From: Rutidosis leptorrhynchoides
Taxonomy: Eukaryota > Streptophyta > Magnoliopsida > Asterales > Asteraceae
Reading direction: 5' to 3'
DNA length: 64,000 nt
NCBI RefSeq assembly: GCF_046630445.1
Contig: NC_092338.1
Location: 147,631,501 to 147,695,500 of the forward strand
This document shows positions 56,711 to 64,000 of the stretch, piece after piece. The position numbers and the translations under genes are program-made. Position 1 is the stretch's first letter, and each line of letters begins with the position of its first letter. The notes beneath the pieces are model-generated. The model was given only the letters and a program-made list of their open reading frames with translations, made no database searches and was not told the DNA's origin.

Positions 56711-58572
56711 GATGGTGTGACGATCGCTCCAAATCTATATGGACGAACACGTCATTCATCGATTTCATTGCGAGGTATTTGACCTCTATATGATACGTTT
56801 GGTAAACATTCCATTCTTTTGAAAAGGCACACCATAAATGAATATTTAAATAAAAGGTTTTCGACATCTGATGATTTCTACATATATACAATCACCGTAA
56901 ATAATAGTTTACAATAGTACTTCCGTTGACAATGCAGTCAAAATAAGATAGATGGTGATGATTTGTGAATGCAATGTTTTCTCGAATAAATCATGTATGA
57001 ATCCATGCACATATCTTGTATAACATATAAGCAAACAACGGAAGACTTCTAGGGAACCTGAGAATAAACATGCTAACAAGTGTCAACACAAAGGTTGGTG
57101 AGTTCATAGTTTTAATGTTTCGTATAATCTGTATATAAAGGTGGATCACAAGATTTCAGTTGTTTCATCCGAAACGTTTATCAAAAGATTCTACAAGATT
57201 GAGCACCTTGGTAACTAAACTTTAACGTTATAATAAGTACCCCTATTTTAACATACATGCAACCAACATGTACAATACACGCAATCCAATGTGTACTAAA
57301 CTCAAATAGCATACGTATGTTTTATAGTTCAGGCTAGGGTTTCTAAACCTGGAACAGACGGGGATGTCAATCCCTATGGATCCATATATAACTACTCGCG
57401 CCCACCAGTTCTTATAACCGGCAGTTACTAGTTACCAAAGCTAAGGGATTTTTGGTTCAAACTCGGTGTAGAATTTAGTATGTACTTGTATCCATTGCGT
57501 TTAAAATAAAGTGCATGTATTCTCAGCCCAAAAATATAGATTGCAAAAGCAATTAAAAAAGGAGCATATGAAACTCACCTTAGCAGCATATAAAGTTGTT
57601 CACCAAAATGTGACTGAAACTCAGATTACCAATTAATCGTAGATCTCAACCTAGAGAACATATGTTGGTCAATAAATGTCTATCAAGCTAGGTCAGGTCA
57701 TAGTGTATCATAATCCTAATGCTCGAGATCGACATACAAAAGTTATCCAAAGTCGTTTCAAAAAGTCAATTTGACTCAATACTATAGTTAAATGATCATG
57801 TCAATCGAAACATTTTAACATTTCACATAGTTTCCCAATTTTTGTAAAATTAAACTATAGTTTTTATAAGGCTTTAAAATATGATAAAACACTCAGTTTT
57901 GACAATTGTTCAACAAAACGAGACATGCCTTATATAAGAATTTATTTACTTGGCTGATAATATTTAAAAATCTACTTTATCAATCTCGTAAACAAGTTGT
58001 TTAAATCTTAATTGCAGATTCAAAAGCAATTTCAATTAACTTCAATCATAATTCAGTTGATCATATCTTTTAATCCGTTCATCGAAACTATTCGATATCT
58101 AAATGAAAAGTTATTGATTTTTCGTCAGCTTTCCAAAAACATGTATATCATATACCTTTTACCAGTAATATATCTATTTAATTCGTGATTCATTATAAAC
58201 TGTTTAACGACGAAATTTAGTATACAAGCATGCATAAACATATATACTCGAGCACTAGACATGGATACACAATTAATATATAAAAGATAAGATATGAATG
58301 CTCACGTATCAATATTGTGATTCAATATTGCAGGAAAGTACGTAGACGCAACAGAGATGATAAACACTAGGTTTGACTTGCGAATAATACCCATGAACAT
58401 TACCCATAACTTCCATAGCTATAACTCATAGTTTCCTTAGCTCTATCCCGCTCGAAAACCCATTTTGAAATTGTTTGGCAATAACCTCGTCGTAATATTT
58501 TATGTAAAATACTAATAATAACGGTAACGATATCTGATAATACTAATACTAATAATAATAAGATTAATATTA

Positions 58573-58578
58573 TTAATC

Positions 58579-58652
<74 letters not shown>
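58573..58652. repeat. (AAT)n microsatellite in G
   Basis: Almost pure AAT array. Confidence 0.95.
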
Positions 58653-58653
<1 letters not shown>

Positions 58654-58716
58654 TAAATATATATGTATATATACGAGAGAGATTGAGAGTGTGCAACTGA
58701 GCCAGAATGATCGAGC

Positions 58717-58792
58717 TTTTATAGTGTGGCCTGAATTCCCCTGCCATGCGATCGCATGGCTAATGTGAGGGGATTCCATGCGATCGCATGGA
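58717..58792 (-). promoter_or_regulatory. LTR promoter of G: TATA box with twin GCGATCGC palindromes
   Basis: Minus strand: TCCATGCGATCGCATGGA (58792-58775), 14-bp spacer, GCCATGCGATCGCATGGC (58760-58743), 18 bp, then CTATAAAA (58724-58717). Both 18-bp palindromes are perfect. Confidence 0.6.
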
Positions 58793-59183
58793 TCCCTTTT
58801 CCAGCTCACACATGTATTTTAACTCTTCCTTGTCGACATATTTATTTATTAATATATAATATATATAATTTAAATAATTATTTATATATTATATTAAATT
58901 CTCGTGCATAGTTAACCTGTAATTTTTATTCCGATGTCATGTACGTTTACGTTCGACTTATGTCCCGCTTCCGGTTTCTCGAACACATTTTCGTATGCTT
59001 AGAAACCTAGTACTTTTCGTTACGCGACGTGTACCTTTATCAAAAATTAAACTTATCATTGATAAACTATGTCACTCGAAGTGTAGCTTTAATCAATTAA
59101 GTGCTTTGGTTATTTGCTTCTATAAATCATCATCTCGTAGTATATACATATACATATATACATTTTCATTTTGAAATAGTGTT

Positions 59184-59276
59184 TACTGCAGCAAAGTTTT
59201 TTTACTGTAGCAAATAGTGATTTTCGAAAACACTGTAGCTTTTTCGGGTACTGTAGCAACTCAAAAATACTGTAGC
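59184..59276 (-). repeat. Five GCTACAGT/GCTGCAGT motifs in G
   Basis: Copies at 59184, 59203, 59232, 59250 and 59269 (minus-strand reading GCTACAGT, first copy GCTGCAGT), spaced 18-29 bp. They lie upstream of the promoter module in element sense. Confidence 0.7.
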
Positions 59277-59379
59277 AAATTAGTGTTTTACTGGTTCATC
59301 TTAAACATTTTAGTTAACTTATCTAAATATCAATCGAATCAATAATCGAATGTTACTATCGTTTACTAAATAATTTGAA

Positions 59380-59384
<5 letters not shown>

Positions 59385-59447
<63 letters not shown>
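59385..59447. repeat. (AT)n microsatellite in G
   Basis: Pure AT array. Another lies at 59668-59720, in F. Confidence 0.95.
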
Positions 59448-59450
<3 letters not shown>

Positions 59451-59662
59451 CGTGAATCTTCGAGAACATTCAAAGAATAATTGATTACATGAATATAGTT
59501 CCAAAACTTGAGACTCAACATTACAGACTTTGCTTATCGTGTCGAAAACATTAAATCATTTAAAGATAAAGTTTAAATTTGGTCAGAAATTTCCGGGTCG
59601 TCACAGATGGCGAGTGATGGGTTGTTCAAGAAGGTTGTGTTGGTGATAGAGTATGAATATGG

Positions 59663-59724
<62 letters not shown>

Positions 59725-60838
59725 ACATCCTATCTATCATCCATCTATATATACAATTATAATGAAAATATAATAATATAGTATCATATATTAATAAAAA
59801 GAAATAATTTGTGGGTTGATGTGGTGGTCATCTTGATTGATGATAGATAACAGAAAAGTGTATAACAAAGTAGAAAAGAAAGTTTGGAGTAATTGTTTTG
59901 GAAGTGCCTTTGGAAAGAAGTCGAAGTTGATACAGTGAAAGGTGAGATATATGTTTGTGATAGTTGAGTTTATGATGGGTCCTCTAGTGTGTGGTTATTT
60001 TGATTGATCGATCTGTATTTGTATATATCTAAGATATGCATAATATATTAGGTAGATAGAGATATTATAGATAAAGGTATTTGATAGATGGCAGACAAAA
60101 GAAAAACATTAACTTTATTGATTAATAATCTTAAATCAATTCGCCTAACAATTGAAACGTGATCAAACAGTACATCAGTCTGAATTCTTGATTTATTCTA
60201 CCGACAGTTTTCACGGACTATTATTTCGTACTCCGTTGTTACTCAGTGGCGGATAAAAAGTCTTCGGAAAAATTCTAAATTTTTATATTAATTATCTTTA
60301 TTTATTTAAGTCAATATTGTATAGTTAACTGTTTAAAATTATTAAATAAAAATTAACTCAACTGTCCGCGCTCGATCCTGGGTAAAATATAAAAAGTTCT
60401 AAAATTTAACAAATAGCTCCCAAATACATTTTTAATAAGTCTATAATTTATAGAACTCATTTTCGGATCACCGTTTGTTTTAAAATCACATAAGTTCGTT
60501 TTTAACCTAATTAATAGCTATCAAGATGACAAACGAGTGCTACGAGCGTTTATATATATATATATATAGATTTATAGTAATATCATGTATTATTTCATTT
60601 ACACATATGAATTAAATCATATAAGTTTCTATTTCAAATTAATATATATATTTAAATATATATGTATTTATTTACAGATAGTGGTTCGTGAATCGTCGGG
60701 AATAGTCGAAGGTCAAATGAATTCATGACATAGTTTAAAATTTTTGAGACTCAACATTACAGACTTTGCTTATCATGTTGAAATCATAAAAAGATTAAGT
60801 TTAAATTTGATCGGAAATTTCCGGGTCATCACAATTTG

Positions 60839-61545
60839 AATAACAAATGAACAAACGATATAACTGAAACATAACTATTTAAATGAAACCATATAGAATG
60901 AAATAGCCAAAAGCACAAGCTACCAAAATATTAAGTAAAAAATCTGTAACATACCTTAAAGAAACTCGATGCAAATTAGAGTGGTAGAAATCAGATTGAT
61001 GGATTGCTGTGAGTATTTAGTGGACACTGTTAAAATTTTTTGGAACTGAATCAGTTTAGGGTCGATTGGATGGCAATGGCATCAAGCATACCCGTGATAG
61101 TTTGGTCAATCTCAGAAAAAAGATTGTGAGAATGTATGTTTTGAAGCATAGCCTTGATAAATATTTTTTGTTCTGTACATGATGGCAGAGAAAATGGATG
61201 TTTTGAAAAAGAAAATAGATGAAGATGAAGTAGAGCAGATGAAAAGAAGAGGAAGAAAATGCCGTTCAAAAAAATTAATGGGTATGTGAGCTCAAAAAAA
61301 GCTGACACCTTAATAACATAAAAAAGTTATTGCGCAGGTCAAGAAAAGCGTGCAGCATACACGGTTTTTTTTTAAATTTCTTTTTTTATTATTATTTTTA
61401 ATTAATTAATTTTAAAGATTTAATGGATGATGTAAGCATGGTGTTTTAGATATGTTCCATGCGTCCCATTTATTTTTTTAAGCTAAGGTTCTAATTACAA
61501 AGTGATGTCATGAAAGTGGCATTTTACTAGCATGTAATAGATTTA
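60839..61545. other. Intergenic stretch right of F, nothing firm
   Basis: Sequence continuous with that before 53625 once F is removed. A minus-strand frame (61051-61308) has no recognisable domain. A possible splice-donor-like GGTATG follows on the minus strand near 60955, which hints at captured exon pieces but is too weak to call. Confidence 0.35.
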
Positions 61546-61769
61546 AATGTATGATTTGTTAGCTTTAAAGTAGATTTGTCTATTTAGTTTTATATTTTAT
61601 TAGCTTTAAAATTAAATTGTCCTAACAACTCTAAGATTTATTAACTTTAAAGTTGATTTATTTAGTCAGTCGTACAATTAGTTAGCTATAAAGTTGATTT
61701 GTCTTATCAACCGTACAATTTATTAGGTTTAGAGTTGATTTGTCCTTTCATATACGCTACTATATTAAG

Positions 61770-62084
61770 AAGACCACTTGTAGTGGTGGAGTCTTGCGTT
61801 ATAAGGGGCAGTTGACGGTGACGTGACAAATGTGAAGGTTGAAGATGGGTAGTGGGTTGCGTTACAGAATGATGTGTTAAATATGATTGAAAGTTTAGTG
61901 AAAAAAGTAGATAAAAGCATTATAATATTTAAAAATATATAAATAGACACAAGCCAATTTCTTTTGTGTGAAGGAAGCAAACATGCCAAAGAAAAAGTAG
62001 CCCAACACGGCGCATTACCAACGTGCTTGTGGCATGCTCCAAGCATATTTCCTCTAACTTGCTCTACTACAACTGGTCTTAGCC
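61770..62084. mobile_element. TIR MITE in the minisatellite
   Basis: Inverted ends AAGACCACTTGTAGTGG (left) and AAGACCAGTTGTAGTAG (reverse strand of the right end). About 315 bp, no transposase. The target duplication is unclear, so the superfamily is left open. Confidence 0.65.
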
Positions 62085-62123
62085 TTAAAGTTGATTTGTC
62101 TACTCGGTCGGATAATTTAATAC

Positions 62124-62378
62124 TACTCCCGTCCCACCAAAAGTGTCCACTTTGACTTTTGACAGTCTTTATTTGTCAACTTTGACTATAAATATTTATG
62201 TTCGTGTTATATAATATTTGATGAAAATTATATGAATGGATTGAGTTTTAATTGTGTTTTCATTAATATGACTTTCATCAAATATTATATAACACCAACA
62301 ATAATATCTAAAGTCAAAGTTAAATAAAGAAGACTGGAAAAAGTCAAAGTGGACACTTCTGGTGGGACGGAGGGAGTA
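62124..62378. mobile_element. Stowaway-type (Tc1/mariner) MITE
   Basis: Ends TACTCCCGTCCCACCA and, on the reverse strand, TACTCCCTCCGTCCCACCA, with TA at each edge. About 255 bp with long inner inverted repeats (AAGTGTCCACTTTGAC). Non-coding. Confidence 0.88.
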
Positions 62379-62548
62379 ACTTTAAAGTCAATGTTCCTAG
62401 TCAATTGTATATTTTGCTATATTTTTTTTAAAGCTGATTTTTCAAGTCAATTATATGATATGTTAGCTTTAAAGTTGATTTGTCTTCTCAATTATATTTA
62501 TGTTAGCTTTAAAGTTGTTTTGTTTTGTTTTGTCAATTAAATTATTTA

Positions 62549-62577
62549 CTAGTGAAATGACCCGTGGAAACACGGGT
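62549..62577 (-). mobile_element. Helitron-like 3' terminus H3
   Basis: Minus strand hairpin ACCCGTG (4-bp loop) CACGGGT, then CATTTCACTAGT. Same layout as H2 and the same minisatellite on its outer side. The body runs rightwards and is cut or ends before 62690. Confidence 0.5.
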
Positions 62578-62689
62578 TTGTTTAAACAAAACAATTTAAT
62601 GATATATTTTAGGTATTAAGTGAATGTAAATGTTAAAGTCATTTAGTTTATTGCCCCGTGGAACCACGAATTCCGACTAAGAAACTTGT

Positions 62690-63092
62690 TGTAACGACCC
62701 GAATTTTTCCGCTAATATATATAAGATTAATATTTACATAATTAAATGTTTCCAACATGTTAAGCAATCCAACTTGTTAAGACTTGTCTTTTTGAAATGA
62801 ATTTCATACAAACGTTTGGCCACCCAGTTTGTCTGACGATTCACGAACGTCATAACGTGTAATAATTATTTAATGGAATATACATATGGATATATATATT
62901 TATGAATTGTTAAAATGATATTTAAGTATTTCATTAAGTATATTAACAATTGGTTATATATATAAAATGAGACTACTAACTTAAAGACTTCGAAACAATA
63001 TACATATATGTAACATTTTTTGACGTCTTAAACCCTAATTTAAACTAAATGTATATGTATTATATTAAGATGTAATAATACACTTTTGAAGT
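62690..63092 (+). repeat. Truncated left LTR of element I
   Basis: Its first 65 bp match the 3' LTR start at 63936 with one or two changes. It ends where integrase sequence begins. Confidence 0.75.
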
Positions 63093-63883
63093 ACTGCCTA
63101 TCATCCACAAACTGATGGGCAGAGTGAAAGGACGATTCAGACACTCGAAGACATGCTACGAGCATGTGTTATTGATTTTGGAAGCAGTTGGGATCGACAT
63201 CTACCGTTAGCTGAGTTTTCCTACAACAACAGCTATCATTCTAGTATTGAGGCGACACCATTCGAGGCACTTTATGGTAGAAAGTGCAGATATCCGATTT
63301 GTTGGAGTGATGTGGGGGATAAACAGATTACAGGTCCAGAAATTATCCAAGAAACCACCGATAAAATCATTCAGATTCAGCAACGATTGAAAACAGTCCG
63401 GAGTCGACAAAAGAGCTATGCGGATGTTAGAAGAAAACCTTTAGAGTTTGAGGTAGGTGATATGGTTATGCTTAAGGTATCACCTTGGAAAGGTGTTATT
63501 CGTTTTGGAAAACGGGGGAAATTGAGCCCAAGATACATTGGGCCATTCAAGATTGAAAAACGCATTGGGCCGGTGGCCTATCGACTTGAGCTACCTCCAC
63601 AATTAGAAAAGATTCACAACACCTTTCATGTTTCAAACCTAAAGAAATGCCTAGCTGCTGAAGATCTCATTATTCCTTTAGACGAGATTAAAATTGATGA
63701 GAAACTAAATTTCGTTGAAGAACCCGTCGAAATTATGGATCGTGAGGTCAAACGACTCAAACAAAGTAACATACCAATCGTTAAGGTTTGATGGAATGCT
63801 CGTAGAGGACCTGAATTTACTTGGGAACGAGAAGACCAAATGAAGCTGAAGTACCCACATTTGTTTTCCGATATCGCACGTTA
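63093..63883 (+). pseudogene. Integrase C-terminal half and chromodomain-like end of element I
   Basis: Contains [20 protein letters not shown], the [20 protein letters not shown] block, [11 protein letters not shown], the GPY/F module ([20 protein letters not shown], then RYIGPFKI) and a chromodomain-like tail. Catalytic residues N-terminal to this are absent. The closest relative in the window is element B. Fossil. Confidence 0.88.
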
Positions 63884-63935
63884 ACTAGGTACTATTCTAA
63901 ATTTCGGGACGAAATTTAATTTAACGGGTGTGTAA

Positions 63936-64000
63936 TGTAACGACCCGGATTTTTCCGCTAATATATATAAGATTAATATTTACATAATTAAATGTTTCCA
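63936..64000 (+). repeat. Start of the 3' LTR of element I
   Basis: TGTAACGACCCGG preceded by the GGGACGAAATT / TTTAACGGGT tract. Continues beyond the window. Confidence 0.85.

Larger units (their letters stand above)
56716..59605 (-). mobile_element. Solo LTR G (C/E family) nested in F
   Basis: Starts TGTGACGATCGCTCC and ends TTTCCGGGTCGTCACA, with a perfect GATGG duplication at 56711-56715 and 59606-59610. 2890 bp, no internal region. The left third matches the C and E LTRs. The part at about 58500-59060 resembles the promoter section of the Athila-like D and D2 LTRs, so G looks mosaic. Contains (AAT)n at 58573-58651 and (AT)n at 59385-59447. Fossil. Confidence 0.85.
61548..62540. repeat. 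Minisatellite, second locus, broken by two MITEs
   Basis: Same TTTAAAGTTGATTTGTC unit as 50455-51226. Copies at 61548-61750, 62085-62120 and 62380-62540, separated by the MITEs at 61770-62084 and 62124-62378. Again ends at a Helitron-like terminus (62548). Confidence 0.8.
62690..64000 (+). mobile_element. Chromovirus-type Ty3/gypsy element I, internally deleted, runs off the window
   Basis: The LTR start TGTAACGACCCG occurs at 62690 and again at 63936. About 400 bp after the first, LTR sequence passes directly into integrase (63093), so most of gag and pol is missing. The 3' LTR leaves the window. The two LTR starts are almost identical over the visible 65 bp. Broken fossil. Confidence 0.8.

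Noticed and set aside
56134-56793. Captured host gene in LTR F
   Set aside because: Better composition than surroundings, but no frame shows a recognisable protein; kept only as a finding to test.
61051-61308. Minus-strand 85-codon frame with hydrophobic start
   Set aside because: No family recognised, no supported splice structure, low-complexity Phe/Leu/Ser composition.

Overview
The window is nuclear DNA from a flowering plant. Plant retrotransposon lineages (Athila-type and chromovirus-type Ty3/gypsy, Ty1/copia), plant RTE LINE, hAT, Stowaway and Helitron ends, and a plant VPS51 gene with 20 exons all point that way. The LTR families look like those of Asteraceae to me; that is recognition from memory, not a computed match. 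The DNA is strongly AT-rich with many (AT)n and (TTA)n arrays. Only one ordinary host gene is present.

Layout. Positions 1-34349 are a stack of nested LTR retrotransposons. An old copia fragment (resuming at 34350) was hit by chromovirus B (+). B was hit by chromovirus A (-). A was hit by an Athila-like element D2, of which one LTR is seen (-). The D2 LTR was hit by Athila-like element D (-). D was hit in its gag by non-autonomous element C (87-8623, target duplication CCTAT). B was hit a second time, in its integrase, by non-autonomous element E (22148-31925, target duplication AGTTA). All these elements are treated as fossils.

Positions 36403-48242 hold the host gene VPS51 (subunit of the GARP/EARP tethering complexes). 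Its 20 exons encode 770 residues with every exon open and in phase; one intron looks like a GC-AG intron. The gene is full of small transposons: two hAT MITEs in intron 1, one of which carries a cluster of TTGAC (W-box core) motifs, and a 5'-truncated RTE LINE with an open reverse transcriptase frame in intron 7. A Helitron copy lies just upstream, a related inverted Helitron copy lies downstream, and another hAT element with a perfect 8-bp duplication follows the stop codon.

Positions 49400-64000 are intergenic: Helitron ends beside a roughly 40-bp minisatellite, two nested solo LTRs (F, duplication ATTTG; G, duplication GATGG), a TIR MITE, a Stowaway MITE and an internally deleted chromovirus I that runs off the end.

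No bacterial-style system, CRISPR array or new protein machine is visible. The most unusual signals are a pair of GC-rich palindromes (core GCGATCGC) placed about 20 bp upstream of the TATA box in LTRs of two different gypsy lineages, a tRNA-like Pol III promoter block inside both LTRs of element E, a polypurine-tract-like sequence duplicated in the middle of elements C and E, and a minisatellite/Helitron-end junction that occurs twice.
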